From the NCBI GenBank assembly GCA_047619205.1, contig JBLHJR010000031.1, positions 1 through 33,623 on the forward strand: DNA of 33,623 bases. Reading direction: 5' to 3'. How positions within the stretch are numbered: the first letter of the stretch is position 1; each line of letters opens with the position of its first letter. This stretch comes from Endobugula sp047619205. Its GTDB lineage: Bacteria > Pseudomonadota > Gammaproteobacteria > Pseudomonadales > Cellvibrionaceae. Of the stretch, positions 16,278 through 24,871 are shown in pieces. Below the pieces are notes generated by a model. It was given only the letters and a program-made list of their open reading frames with translations, searched no databases and was not told the DNA's origin. The position numbers and the translations under genes were made by a program.

Positions 16278-16370
16278 TTAGATATGATCTTCAAATTCAT
16301 CTAAATTTTTGCCGAAGAGGTGTAGATATTTATCGGCTTTATCATGGCTAAGCTGCTTACCTGATACGCT
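16278..16370 (-). pseudogene. C-terminal fragment of an unknown protein at a 55-bp repeat
   Basis: The frame encodes SVSGKQLSHDKADKYLHLF then GKNLDEFEDHI and a stop. It looks like a protein tail, but I do not recognise the family. The open frame extends upstream to 16466, but from 16371 on it consists of the 55-bp repeat and unrelated AT-rich sequence, so the native 5' end is missing. The situation mirrors the truncated AhpC-like gene at 853-1161. Confidence 0.5.
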
Positions 16371-16425
16371 ATAGACATTCAACGATATAAAGGAACAACA
16401 ATAAAGTGAGATATTTTTTTGTCTG
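16371..16425 (+). repeat. 55-bp repeat, copy 2 (identical to 1161-1215)
   Basis: Identical over 55 bases to copy 1, from atagacattc to gtctg, with different flanks on both sides. Read on the plus strand it encodes IDIQRYKGTTIK and TGA. A diverged inverted relative (21 identical bases at 16618-16638, then looser similarity to about 16590) forms the 3' end of the ORF at 16615-16842, only 190 bases away. Confidence 0.9.
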
Positions 16426-16458
16426 ACGCTTAAAAATTGCTGCTGCATTTTTAATGTA

Positions 16459-16476
16459 CCCTCCATATATGGAGGG
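16459..16476. repeat. Perfect 18-bp palindrome
   Basis: ccctccatatatggaggg is a perfect palindrome, directly followed by caaggcgctca. Copy 1 of the 55-bp repeat is followed at almost the same place by ctaggcgctca, so copy 1 may be a version lacking about 50 bases including this palindrome. Confidence 0.75.
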
Positions 16477-16527
16477 CAAGGCGCTCAGCTCAATACAGGT
16501 AATAGCCACTCTATTGGCCAATTGAGG

Positions 16528-16590
16528 AAAGCTTCCGCGTCCTGCTCACGCCCCTTACCTACCATTATCCCTGTAGGCAACGACGTCAGA
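16528..16590. repeat. Dispersed cgcgtcctgct repeat
   Basis: The word aaagcttccgcgtcctgct followed by cacgccccttacctacc resembles 13976-14014 (aaagctttttcgcgtcctgc, then atcgccccttagctac). A short inverted pair, cctac...gtagg, follows. It looks like a small non-coding genomic repeat. Confidence 0.6.
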
Positions 16591-16614
16591 CAGAAAAATA
16601 GCCGCTTTTTGTGT

Positions 16615-16842
16615 TCATTTATATCGTTGAATGTCTATATATTGCATTTCTACTAGTTTTTTATCATTTCTTGGCACGATATACCAATGAATAAAATCGG
16701 CATCTAGGCCAGCGACCCTTTTCTCCGCAAATAGACAGAATGCATCGATATAACTGGCACCTTCAGGCCACAGACAGCCGATTTCAATACGGTATGTGAC
16801 GGTAAATTTTTGGTTATCTGGGAGCGGGCAGCTAATTTTCAT
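16615..16842 (-). CDS. Small protein of unknown function
   Basis: A 75-residue ORF from ATG at 16842, MKISCPLPDNQKFTVTYRIE onward, rich in aromatic and beta-prone residues, with no transmembrane segment. I do not recognise it. The minus-strand sequence just upstream contains GAGAAG, a weak ribosome binding site. Its last residues, IDIQRYK, are encoded by the diverged copy of the 55-bp repeat, so copies 1 and 2 may be detached tails of paralogues of this gene. It sits in repeat-rich DNA and may belong to a mobile cassette. Confidence 0.45.
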   Translation of the reverse strand: MKISCPLPDNQKFTVTYRIEIGCLWPEGASYIDAFCLFAEKRVAGLDADFIHWYIVPRNDKKLVEMQYIDIQRYK

Positions 16843-17186
16843 TCATCTACTTCTCGAAGCCCCAGAACTAGGAGCGCGATTATTTAATGATATGTTGAGC
16901 GTAGCCTGAGACCATTGCACGCAAGCCACTTTGCTCTCATGCCACGTTAAAAGTACTCAATCGGTCATTTATACCTGGCCTCAGCTATTAGGACGCCACT
17001 GCTGATCAAGAGGTTACATTGTTTTAGCAAACCTTGAAAAAGGTTTTCGAGATAACCCATGCAAGGCAAAAATTGACGAAAAAGCCGAGCTTATGTTTTA
17101 TAACGTCAAGCGGCACTGAGGTAAATAAGCATTTTCATTCTCGGTACCCCTTGCGAGGTAAACGCCGCAGTGGCAATGCAGATAAC
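16843..17186. other. Intergenic region, no gene seen
   Basis: About 340 bases between the unknown small ORF and the DUF3087 gene. I see a short hairpin near 17030-17046 (aaccttgaaaaaggtt) and no coding signal. Confidence 0.5.
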
Positions 17187-17693
17187 TCAATAGCCTGCTA
17201 GCATTCTCTCGTCATAATCATCCGCATCCAGAGTTACATTGAATTTTTCGGCTAAGCTATCCAGCTCTGCTTGCTTAATCGCTAACTCATCCATCACTAA
17301 AGTGTTATCGTCTAGCTCCCATAACAAGCGTGAACCTGCATAACTGTAATGCAGGGTTAATAAGGCATTGACGTTGCCTGCGTGAGCGGCGGTTTCTAGC
17401 TTACGCATTCTGCGATTTATTTTATTAAGCGCCTGTTTCAGCTCCCAAACGTAGACCACTTCGGTCATAAAATCGTGTTTTCGATATTTGTTTAATAACC
17501 AAGCAAGGGTCGCACCGCTAACAATAACGCCTAGTAAGTTCCAATGAAAATGACTACCACTTTCATCGGGAAAAAGAATTATGAGTATTTGTGATAACGC
17601 TAAACTACCCATGGCTAAACCAGCAGCACATCCCGCCATAACAAACTTTACGTGACGACGGTAACGCGCTTTATTAATTTCAATGAGCTGCAT
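17187..17693 (-). CDS. DUF3087 family membrane protein
   Basis: The 168-residue protein starts MQLIEINKARYRRHVKFVM, typical of DUF3087 (PF11286). Two transmembrane helices lie at about residues 17-41 and 51-67, followed by a cytoplasmic helical region (KQALNKINRRMRKLE, then VMDELAIKQAELDSLAEKFN). The family has no assigned function. The gene is divergent from acuR with a 163-base spacer. Confidence 0.85.
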   Translation of the reverse strand: MQLIEINKARYRRHVKFVMAGCAAGLAMGSLALSQILIILFPDESGSHFHWNLLGVIVSGATLAWLLNKYRKHDFMTEVVYVWELKQALNKINRRMRKLETAAHAGNVNALLTLHYSYAGSRLLWELDDNTLVMDELAIKQAELDSLAEKFNVTLDADDYDERMLAGY

Positions 17694-17831
17694 AAAGACC
17701 TAGTAAGTAGAATTGTACCTGTCAATTGAAAAGAGCAAAGCCCTTTTAATACAAACTACCCTACCATAATCCCCACAAAAAGAGCTTTCCCCCTTTCATT
17801 TAAGTGACCATAACAATTGACTACCACTGAC

Positions 17832-17846
17832 TAGACGATCGGTCTA
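17832..17846. promoter_or_regulatory. TetR-type operator of acuR-acuI
   Basis: TAGACGATCGGTCTA is an inverted repeat with 5-bp arms TAGAC/GTCTA, like operators of the TetR regulators AcuR and NemR. It overlaps a TATAAT -10 box at 17845-17850 and ends 10 bases before the acuR ATG, so a bound repressor would block RNA polymerase. Autorepression and acrylate-type induction are inferred. Confidence 0.65.
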
Positions 17847-17856
17847 TAATATAGCA

Positions 17857-18489
17857 ATGAACACTTGCATAAGCAAACCACGCCGAGGGCGGCCCCCTAA
17901 AGTTGCGCGCGAGAACCCAGACACTAAAGCTGAATTAATCCGCAGTGGTGTTGAGCAACTGACCGAATATGGCTTTGCATCCTCAGGGATTGATCGGATT
18001 TTAAAAAAGGTAGGAGTACCAAAAGGGTCGTTTTATCACTACTTTTCCAGTAAAGAAGCGTTCGGTCGTGAAATTATTGCTAGCTACGATACGTACTTTG
18101 CCAATAAATTAGATACCTATTTACTTGATGATGCCTTCCCCCCACTAGTTCGCCTAAGCAACTTTGTTGACGACGCCAAAGAAGGCATGGCGCGCCACAA
18201 TTTTACACGCGGCTGCTTAGTAGGAAACTTGGGGCAAGAAGTTGATTTGTTGCCTGATGCGTTTCGTCAGCAATTGATCGATGTTTTCTTGTCTTGGCAA
18301 GCGCGTGTCGCCCACTGCCTAAAAGTATCTCAAGAACAAGGAACGCTATCCTCTACAGCGGATGGTGAAAAACTAGCAGAACAGTTTTGGATTGGCTGGG
18401 AAGGCGCTGTCAGTCGAGCGAAATTAATTCAAAGCAACACCCCCTTAGATGATTATTTACACTACTTCATAACAAACCTACCCAAATAA
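17857..18489 (+). CDS. acuR: TetR-family acrylate-responsive repressor AcuR
   Basis: The 210-residue regulator has a basic N-terminus (KPRRGRPPK), a TetR helix-turn-helix at about residues 27-70 (IDRILKKVGVPKGSFYHYFSSK), and an AcuR-type ligand domain with NFTRGCLVGNLGQE near 110-125 and FWIGWEGAVSRAKL near 179-192. These segments closely resemble Rhodobacter AcuR, which represses acuI and is relieved by acrylate or acryloyl-CoA. acuI follows 41 bases downstream. No Shine-Dalgarno precedes the ATG, and TATAAT lies 6 bases upstream of it, so the mRNA may be leaderless. No DMSP lyase gene is within the window. Confidence 0.88.
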   Translation: MNTCISKPRRGRPPKVARENPDTKAELIRSGVEQLTEYGFASSGIDRILKKVGVPKGSFYHYFSSKEAFGREIIASYDTYFANKLDTYLLDDAFPPLVRLSNFVDDAKEGMARHNFTRGCLVGNLGQEVDLLPDAFRQQLIDVFLSWQARVAHCLKVSQEQGTLSSTADGEKLAEQFWIGWEGAVSRAKLIQSNTPLDDYLHYFITNLPK

Positions 18490-18530
18490 TTTTTCACTTT
18501 TTAAAAAATCAGTTCATATTAGGGGCACAT

Positions 18531-19514
18531 ATGTTTACAGGCGTTTTGATTGAAAAAGACGAACAAGGTTATCGAGTTAGCGTAAAAGACATTGACGAGA
18601 GCGTGCTACCCGAAGGCGATGTCACCGTTAAGGTTAATTACAGCACACTGAATTATAAAGACGCTTTGGCCATTACAGGCAAAGCTCCGGTGGTTAGAAC
18701 ATTTCCGATGATTCCAGGCATTGATTTGGTTGGCCAAGTTGAGCACAGTGACTCTGAACAATTCAACGTCGGCGATAATGTGCTGTTGAACGGTTTTGGG
18801 GTGGGTGAGGCACACTGCGGTGGCCTAGCAAATAAAGCGCGCTTAAAAAGCGAATGGCTAATACCGCTACCAAAAGCCTTTTCAGCACAGCAAGCGATGG
18901 CTATTGGCACTGCTGGCTATACCGCCATGCTCTGTGTAATGGCGCTTGAGAGAAATGGCGTTACCCCCGACCAAGGTGACATATTGGTGACTGGAGCCAA
19001 CGGTGGCGTAGGCAGTTTTTCTGTTGCCCTATTATCAACGCTTGGCTACACCGTAGTCGCGTCAACTGGCAGAGTCGATGAAGCTGAATATCTTAAAAAA
19101 TTAGGCGCAACAGAAATTATTGATCGAGCCACACTTTCTCAACCCGGCCGATCATTAGCCAAAGAACGCTGGGCAGGTGCGATTGATTCAGCCGGCAGCC
19201 ATACCCTAGCCAACGTATGTGCCAGCTTGAAATACGGCGGCACTGTAGCAGCCTGCGGATTAGCGCAAGGGATGGACTTACCGTCGACTGTTATGCCGTT
19301 TATTTTACGTGGCGTGACCTTAGCGGGCGTTGATAGTGTAATGCTACCCATCCATACTCGCTTGGAAGCTTGGCAACGCTTAGCAGAAACTCTAGATGTC
19401 AACCTGTTAGACGACATTGCTACCACCATTAACTTAAGTGAAGTAATTACTGCAGCCAGTGATTTAATTTCAGGAAAAATTCGTGGACGCATTGTTGTTA
19501 ATGTCGCCAGTTAA
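18531..19514 (+). CDS. acuI: Acrylyl-CoA reductase (NADPH), MDR family
   Basis: AcuI reduces toxic acryloyl-CoA to propionyl-CoA with NADPH. The 327-residue protein fits the AcuI/YhdH branch: MFTGVLIEKD, SYSTLNYKDALA-type segment (YSTLNYKDALAITGKAPVVR, 37-56), IPGIDLVGQV, the NADPH-binding VTGANGGVGS at 153-162, the STGR phosphate-binding segment, and the C-terminal IRGRIVVNV. It lacks zinc-binding residues, as expected. AGGGG lies 8 bases upstream of the ATG. It forms an operon with acuR and ends 12 bases from the convergent methyltransferase gene. Confidence 0.93.
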   Translation: MFTGVLIEKDEQGYRVSVKDIDESVLPEGDVTVKVNYSTLNYKDALAITGKAPVVRTFPMIPGIDLVGQVEHSDSEQFNVGDNVLLNGFGVGEAHCGGLANKARLKSEWLIPLPKAFSAQQAMAIGTAGYTAMLCVMALERNGVTPDQGDILVTGANGGVGSFSVALLSTLGYTVVASTGRVDEAEYLKKLGATEIIDRATLSQPGRSLAKERWAGAIDSAGSHTLANVCASLKYGGTVAACGLAQGMDLPSTVMPFILRGVTLAGVDSVMLPIHTRLEAWQRLAETLDVNLLDDIATTINLSEVITAASDLISGKIRGRIVVNVAS

Positions 19515-19526
19515 ATAGGCGTTCGA

Positions 19527-20111
19527 TTATTCATTCTGCTTTGTGAACTGGTATAGATAGATGGGAGATTGATACAAGTCATTCAGCTGAATGGTCTTAA
19601 TAGGCTCATGAGCGGGCAATGAGAAATTATTGCTGATCAAATAGTCGAGTTGACCGCCTTGCGCACTAATTTTACTCTCGATTTTTTGCATGCCCTTTGG
19701 AAATAAATAACATAATATGATCGAGGCACCGGTAAGATCCGAGTGTAGAAAATTTTTTCGATACACCTGAACATTTTTTAACCCGAATAGATGCTTCACT
19801 ATGACAGTGGTAAGCCATGGCATGATGGATAATTCATAGCCAATTATTTTTCGCTGGGGATATTTTTTCGCCAGTGGGATAAGTAGATTTCCCCAACCGC
19901 TGCCTAATTCAAAAATGGGTCCAGCCTCTACGCCAGCTCTGTTTCCAGTTTCGCATAACAGCTGCAGCATAGCTTGACGCGCCTTTTTGGAACTGGGCAT
20001 GGGGGAGATACCAGAGATCAGAGTACTCCAAACAATTGAAAGAACAGTGAACATCGTGAAGGCAAGTAATGCTATTTCGAAGACTGACAAGGGCTGCGTC
20101 TCTGTTCTCAT
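19527..20111 (-). CDS. Membrane-anchored class I SAM-dependent methyltransferase
   Basis: The 194-residue protein has one N-terminal transmembrane helix (about 9-31, FEIALLAFTMFTVLSIVWSTL) and a small Rossmann methyltransferase core: motif I FELGSGWGNLLIPLAKKYP (about 67-85), the acidic loop IGYELS with Glu, and ASIILCYLFPKGM. The layout (membrane helix, compact core, L-x-Y-LFP segment) recalls FAM173/ATPSCKMT-like protein lysine methyltransferases and bacterial relatives. The substrate is unknown. It is convergent with acuI. Confidence 0.75.
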   Translation of the reverse strand: MRTETQPLSVFEIALLAFTMFTVLSIVWSTLISGISPMPSSKKARQAMLQLLCETGNRAGVEAGPIFELGSGWGNLLIPLAKKYPQRKIIGYELSIMPWLTTVIVKHLFGLKNVQVYRKNFLHSDLTGASIILCYLFPKGMQKIESKISAQGGQLDYLISNNFSLPAHEPIKTIQLNDLYQSPIYLYQFTKQNE

Positions 20112-20229
20112 TGGTTAAGCCGGATTAAAGGGGTACGTTGGTGACAACCACTTTGGCCCCATGAGCCTAGCGGTAAACTACACCACTAAGACTACACAAC
20201 TTACCCACCTATTTTATTCAGTGCTGGTG

Positions 20230-20271
20230 ATTAAGTGCCTGTTATTAAGTGCCTGTTATTAAGTGCCTGTA
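20230..20271. repeat. Three tandem 14-bp repeats
   Basis: attaagtgcctgtt occurs at 20230-20243 and 20244-20257, and attaagtgcctgta at 20258-20271. A looser pair (tgagtgcctgctattgaatg then cctact) lies near 24799-24828. AAGTGCCTG words are often part of RAYT-associated repeats in marine gammaproteobacteria; that link is from memory. Confidence 0.85.
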
Positions 20272-20291
20272 CCATCCGCTTTCGATCGTTT

Positions 20292-21395
20292 TCACCACTG
20301 CTGATTTTTAAATCCATTGGCTTGGGCAGACTTTATCGTATCAGCCAAATACTCTTCTAAATTATAAACTGGAATAGGTAAAATTTCCTGAAGTAAAGTA
20401 GTGTCCCACTCACAAGGCTTAGACGTAAGGTAAGGCGTTAAATGTTGCCCTATAGTATCGTAATAGAATTTCTCTAACTTAGACTCAAAACCTGTAGCGG
20501 CGGTAATGACCTTCTTAGTCAGCTTGAAATTATGAAAAGCCACAGTATCCAAAATTTTCGTAATTCCCTTTGTGATATGCGTTGTTTTTGAATGCACTAT
20601 ATTCAGCTGTTCAATGTCAGCATCAAATACCGCGACAATCACCTTGGCAGCATAATCTGTAGGGATAATATTCAGACCACTTTCTTCATGGGCAGTGATT
20701 CGCACACACTCTTTTGAGGAATTTTTATGGAAGAATTTAGCAAACAAATAAAACACCATGTATTTTGAAATAAAGAAACTAGGCGCATCCATCACATTAC
20801 CTCCCAACACACTGGGGCGCAATATTTGAATAGGCACGTTTGCTAATGCTCCCGCTTCTGCCAGATATTGTTCGGATGCATACTTGGACGCTTCATAGTG
20901 GTTTCTATATTCGACAGGCTCTTCCTTTAAATAATCATTAGAAATGAGTCCACCTACATTACCCACGGAAAAAGCTGTACTGATGTAAGTGAATTTGTCT
21001 ATTATATGAGCGTATGTTTCAAATATTGCTTTCGTGAAATGAAAATTCTCTTTAAATATTTCATCCTTGGCCTCAGGCAAAATAGATAAATTGACAAAAC
21101 CCGCCAAATGAATGAAGTGTGTAATTTGTACATCACACAGAAAGCGTTCTGGATGCAAAATGTCTTTGGCAGATACCACTGTAATTTTAGCCAATACTTC
21201 AGACATATTATTTTTAATGAATTGCGGAGCAAAATCACTCCCTAGCATTTTTAACACACGGTCCTTTGGTGAAATCGATTTCTTTTCACGGACAGGCAGA
21301 TATAGCATTTCAAGACTGGCGAACTTCTCTTCTAACAAGAAAAATAAGACTTGAGAACCTAAAGTTCCGGTAGCGCCTGTAAGTAATATATTCAT
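20292..21395 (-). CDS. Extended SDR / thioester-reductase-like NAD(P)-dependent reductase
   Basis: The 367-residue protein is of the male-sterility/NAD_binding_4 type. It has the nucleotide-binding GATGTLGSQ at residues 7-15, a KDRVLKMLG segment, THFIHLAGFVNLS, the catalytic YEASKYASE (Tyr-x3-Lys), ILRPSVLGG and a C-terminal helical region. Relatives reduce acyl thioesters or acyl-CoA to aldehydes or alcohols, or form C-terminal domains of carrier-linked synthetases. Here the protein stands alone with no carrier protein. It lies 78 bases downstream of an alpha/beta hydrolase on the same strand. The two genes look more AT-rich than their neighbours, which may indicate transfer. Confidence 0.82.
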   Translation of the reverse strand: MNILLTGATGTLGSQVLFFLLEEKFASLEMLYLPVREKKSISPKDRVLKMLGSDFAPQFIKNNMSEVLAKITVVSAKDILHPERFLCDVQITHFIHLAGFVNLSILPEAKDEIFKENFHFTKAIFETYAHIIDKFTYISTAFSVGNVGGLISNDYLKEEPVEYRNHYEASKYASEQYLAEAGALANVPIQILRPSVLGGNVMDAPSFFISKYMVFYLFAKFFHKNSSKECVRITAHEESGLNIIPTDYAAKVIVAVFDADIEQLNIVHSKTTHITKGITKILDTVAFHNFKLTKKVITAATGFESKLEKFYYDTIGQHLTPYLTSKPCEWDTTLLQEILPIPVYNLEEYLADTIKSAQANGFKNQQW

Positions 21396-21473
21396 ATAGT
21401 CCTAATTAAATTAAATCTGGAGCCATCATTAGATGACTAGTTTTTCTGCTAAAGAAAAAGTGATACCTAGCTA

Positions 21474-22256
21474 TTAAGCTAATGCGTTAATAAACTGAAT
21501 GGCTTTAGCATTAAAAATTTCGGGTTGCTCTACATTCACCACGTGACCACACCGCTCTATTACCAACAATGTAGATTCCGAATGTTCTGCAACTATCTTT
21601 TTGATAGACGGTAAAAACAGATGATCCTCTTCGCCCATAATATATAAGGTGGGAATCTTTATATCGTGCGCCCTAAAAAAACGTAATAAGGTATTTATTC
21701 CTGTAGTCAGCTTAAACCAGCGTACAAACTCTTTTTGGTACATTTTCTTTGCTTCATTCACAAAGATTAAACGTGAATCCTTATGATTTTTACGCGGCAT
21801 AATAATAAACGCAAATAATTTATACAGTAGCATGTAAGGTATAATAGACTTAAACATAGCACCCAACTTAATTAATACTTGAGAGCGAAAATCAAACTTC
21901 ATGATCGCTCCCACCATAATCATACTTTGGACGCGAGCTGGATTCTTTTCAGCCAGATTTCTAATTAAAATCGTGCCTAATGAAACACCAATAAAGTGCG
22001 ATATTTCGATCTTTAAATAATCGATCACCTCAATAATATCGCAGGTAATAGCATCGAAAGTATATTTTTCATTAGAGGCATATTTTACTATTGGCTGAGA
22101 ATCACCATGTCCACGCAAATCTAAAACCAACACGTTAAACTGTGCACTGAAACTACGTACTTGTTTAAACCATATAGACGAGCTACCGCCCGCCCCATGC
22201 ACAAAGGTGACCCATTCGATTGCTGTTTTGTGTTTATGTATTGTGTAATTTAGCAT
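21474..22256 (-). CDS. Alpha/beta hydrolase
   Basis: The 260-residue protein has the oxyanion-hole motif HGAGGSSSIW (20-29), LDLRGHGDS (45-53), the nucleophile elbow GVSLG with Ser92, Asp211 in MGEEDHLF and His238 in CGHVVNVEQP, so a complete Ser-Asp-His triad. The middle lid (about 125-180) is hydrophobic (IIPYMLLYKLFAFIIMPR), suggesting lipid-like substrates. With the downstream reductase it may form a small operon for acyl-ester metabolism; the substrate is unknown. Confidence 0.88.
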   Translation of the reverse strand: MLNYTIHKHKTAIEWVTFVHGAGGSSSIWFKQVRSFSAQFNVLVLDLRGHGDSQPIVKYASNEKYTFDAITCDIIEVIDYLKIEISHFIGVSLGTILIRNLAEKNPARVQSMIMVGAIMKFDFRSQVLIKLGAMFKSIIPYMLLYKLFAFIIMPRKNHKDSRLIFVNEAKKMYQKEFVRWFKLTTGINTLLRFFRAHDIKIPTLYIMGEEDHLFLPSIKKIVAEHSESTLLVIERCGHVVNVEQPEIFNAKAIQFINALA

Positions 22257-22699
22257 CGTTAAAAATTATATACATTATTTTATAGTTTCTATTAAGTGAT
22301 CGATTGATTCGATAGCATTATGCCTACCAAATGAAGAAGCTCATAAAACAACACCTGCGCTAACACACACTAAAAATGGGGTTATACCTATCCATCCTAC
22401 CTTGCCTACGTTATCCTTAGGTAACACCTATTATCTAACCCTGATCCCTAAGCTAAACGTCTGTCCAACAGCCATGCCCTTTGCTCCAGCATGATTTTAC
22501 ACTGTAACACCTAAACAAAGTTTTTATCTTTATAAGCTTATTATTCAGCACTCTTGTGAGCACTACCCTTAGTTCACCTCCCTAAGAACATAGCCCAAAA
22601 GAAAAAATGATGGCATTGACCTTTAGATGTTACTGACGAATTCAACGGGACTAAAACCTCTGAGGCTCTACATCCACGCATAAATGCAATCGAAAATAT
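22257..22699. other. Intergenic region, no gene seen
   Basis: About 440 AT-rich bases between the start of the hydrolase gene and the end of the LysR gene. I find no ORF with family resemblance, no tRNA and no clear repeat. Confidence 0.5.
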
Positions 22700-23617
22700 C
22701 TATTCACCGCGTATTTTGGAGGGCATTTCCTCTAATATGAAATTAATCAGTGCCCGCGTTTTTGCTGGCATAAATTCTTTTTCAGGGAAAACCAGATACA
22801 TAGGTAAACCCCCAATCGGTTGATACGCCGTCAAGATCGGGATCAACTTTCCTTGACGAATAGTATCGCCTAATAGACCTTTATCGATGAGCAACACCCC
22901 CGCATGATCAAGCGCTGCAGACACTAAAGCACTTGGATCGTTGATGGTCAATGGGCCGGATACTGTAACACTCTCCTCGCCTTGTTTACCCGCAAATACC
23001 CAAGTATCTAAGGATATTTTTGCGCTTCGATAAAATAGACAGCGATGCTTCACTAAATCACTGGGTGTGTTCAACACAGGCGCATGTTTTAAATACTCTG
23101 GGCTAGCACTAAGCGTCCAAGATAAATCACAGAGCTTGCGTGCGATCAAGCTTGAATCCCTTAAGTGTCCAACACGGATAGAAAAATCGACGTTTTCGGC
23201 GACCATGTCAGCAGTACGATCATCTAATTGCAAATTGATACTTAACTTTGGATAGCGAGCTAAAAACTGGGCAATTAGCGGCACCAGATGCACGCGCCCA
23301 AATGCACTGACACAAGATACTTTTATCTCACCGGCTATCTCAGATTGATGATCTTCACTGATGTGCTCAATGGTTTGCAGAGCCAATTCAACCTTATGTG
23401 CCTCCTGAAGCACCTGTAAACCCACTTCCGTGAGCACGATCTTTCGTGTGGTTCGGTTAAAGAGCCTAGAACCAATTTTCTTTTCCAGCGCAGCCAATTG
23501 CTTGCTAACCGATGATCGGCTAATGTTAAGCAACTGAGCTGCCGCCGAAAAGCTGCCTAACCTATTTATCTGAGAAAAAAGAACCAATCCCTTCATATTT
23601 TCGTTTTCAAGTGACAT
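22700..23617 (-). CDS. LysR-family transcriptional regulator
   Basis: The 305-residue protein has the N-terminal LysR helix-turn-helix (about 9-67): LVLFSQINRLGSFSAAAQLLN, ISRSSVSKQLAALEKKIGSRLFNRTTRKIVLTEVG. The PBP2-type effector domain follows (about 95-295), with VDFSIRVGHLRDSSLIARKL typical of the AaeR/DsdC-like subgroup. It is divergent from an MDR oxidoreductase gene across a 143-base spacer, so that gene is the likely target. The effector is unknown. Confidence 0.93.
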   Translation of the reverse strand: MSLENENMKGLVLFSQINRLGSFSAAAQLLNISRSSVSKQLAALEKKIGSRLFNRTTRKIVLTEVGLQVLQEAHKVELALQTIEHISEDHQSEIAGEIKVSCVSAFGRVHLVPLIAQFLARYPKLSINLQLDDRTADMVAENVDFSIRVGHLRDSSLIARKLCDLSWTLSASPEYLKHAPVLNTPSDLVKHRCLFYRSAKISLDTWVFAGKQGEESVTVSGPLTINDPSALVSAALDHAGVLLIDKGLLGDTIRQGKLIPILTAYQPIGGLPMYLVFPEKEFMPAKTRALINFILEEMPSKIRGE

Positions 23618-23760
23618 TCATTACCCATTGAGTCTATTTTGGAAACAATGTAGTGGAAAAAACAGGGCTAATCAAGCCTCCATTTTTGGCGTACCATTCA
23701 CTCACTTAAAAACACTCACCTTAAAAAGCCACTTTAAAAAACAATCAATAGAGATACAAT

Positions 23761-24705
23761 ATGAGCAATGTAATGAAAGCAGTACAAATCAATAAGTTTG
23801 GTGATCGAAGCGTTTTAGAATTGAATGCCAATGTCGAAATTCCAACGCCCGCTGCAAATGAAGTACTGATCAAAGTAAAATCAGCCTCCGTAAACCCAGT
23901 AGACTGGAAGATTCGCGAAGGATACCTACAAGCCATGCTAAACCACACATTACCACTCACACTAGGTTGGGATGTATCCGGTGAAGTAGTCGCCACTGGA
24001 GAGCAAGTAAGCAAGCTCAATGTAGGTGACGCGGTATACAGCCGACCAGATATTGCAAAAAATGGCAGCTATGCCGAATACATCACCGTCGTTGCTGATG
24101 AAGTGGCCATTAAACCCAAGTCACTGTCATGGCAAGAAGCCGCAGGCGTACCATTAGCGGCACTAACGGCATGGCAATCCCTCTATGAACTAGCGAAACT
24201 AGAAGCTGGTGAACGAGTATTAATACACGCTGGTTCTGGCGCTGTAGGGCAATTCGCCATTCAGTTAGCCAAATTACGTGGCGCGACGGTTTACACAACA
24301 ACCTCATCAAAAAATACCCGCTTAGTACTGAGTCTCGGAGCTGATCATGCCATTGATTACCATAAAGAAGACTTTTCAGAACTGAAAGAAATTGATGTTG
24401 TATTCGATACCATTGGCGGAGAAACACAAGCCAACAGCTGGAAAACCCTAAAAAAAGGTGGCCGCTTAGTGTCTATTACTGAAAACCCTGATGAAGCCAT
24501 CGCCGCTAAACACAATGTCTCAGCCTTCTTTTGTTTTGTACAACCGAATAGTGAACAGCTGGATAAGCTAGCTGAATTTGCTGATGCGGGTAAGCTAAAA
24601 GTGAGTATCGACAGTGAATTCGGACTAGATGAAGTAACTAAAGCCCATGAGCGCAGTGAATCAGGTCGCGCACAAGGGAAAATTATTATTAACGTATCAG
24701 AATAA
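23761..24705 (+). CDS. NADP-dependent MDR oxidoreductase (quinone-oxidoreductase-like)
   Basis: The 314-residue protein is a zinc-free medium-chain dehydrogenase/reductase. It shows KAVQINKFG, VKSASVNPVDWKIREG (39-54), LGWDVSGEV, the cofactor motif HAGSGAVGQFAIQLAK (156-171), TTSSKN, and a C-terminal GRAQGKIIINV. Zinc-ligand cysteines are missing. Relatives reduce quinones or alpha,beta-unsaturated carbonyls. A LysR regulator is divergently encoded. Expression may respond to electrophile stress (inference). Confidence 0.9.
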   Translation: MSNVMKAVQINKFGDRSVLELNANVEIPTPAANEVLIKVKSASVNPVDWKIREGYLQAMLNHTLPLTLGWDVSGEVVATGEQVSKLNVGDAVYSRPDIAKNGSYAEYITVVADEVAIKPKSLSWQEAAGVPLAALTAWQSLYELAKLEAGERVLIHAGSGAVGQFAIQLAKLRGATVYTTTSSKNTRLVLSLGADHAIDYHKEDFSELKEIDVVFDTIGGETQANSWKTLKKGGRLVSITENPDEAIAAKHNVSAFFCFVQPNSEQLDKLAEFADAGKLKVSIDSEFGLDEVTKAHERSESGRAQGKIIINVSE

Positions 24706-24871
24706 GTCACGGGAACTGGGGGACGGCGGAGTTAAATAATCACTCTTGCGCCCTCCTTAGATTCTAAAGCGACTATCACCATATGTTCCTATGCAGCTGA
24801 GTGCCTGCTATTGAATGCCTACTCCTATCAACTGTACTTGTCTATTTTGAGCAAACTGCCATAATCAGTGA

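Noticed and set aside
16371..16466. Upstream part of the open frame 16278-16466 as the real start of a gene
   Set aside because: This part is the 55-bp repeat plus AT-rich DNA; the same repeat heads an unrelated gene fragment at 1161.
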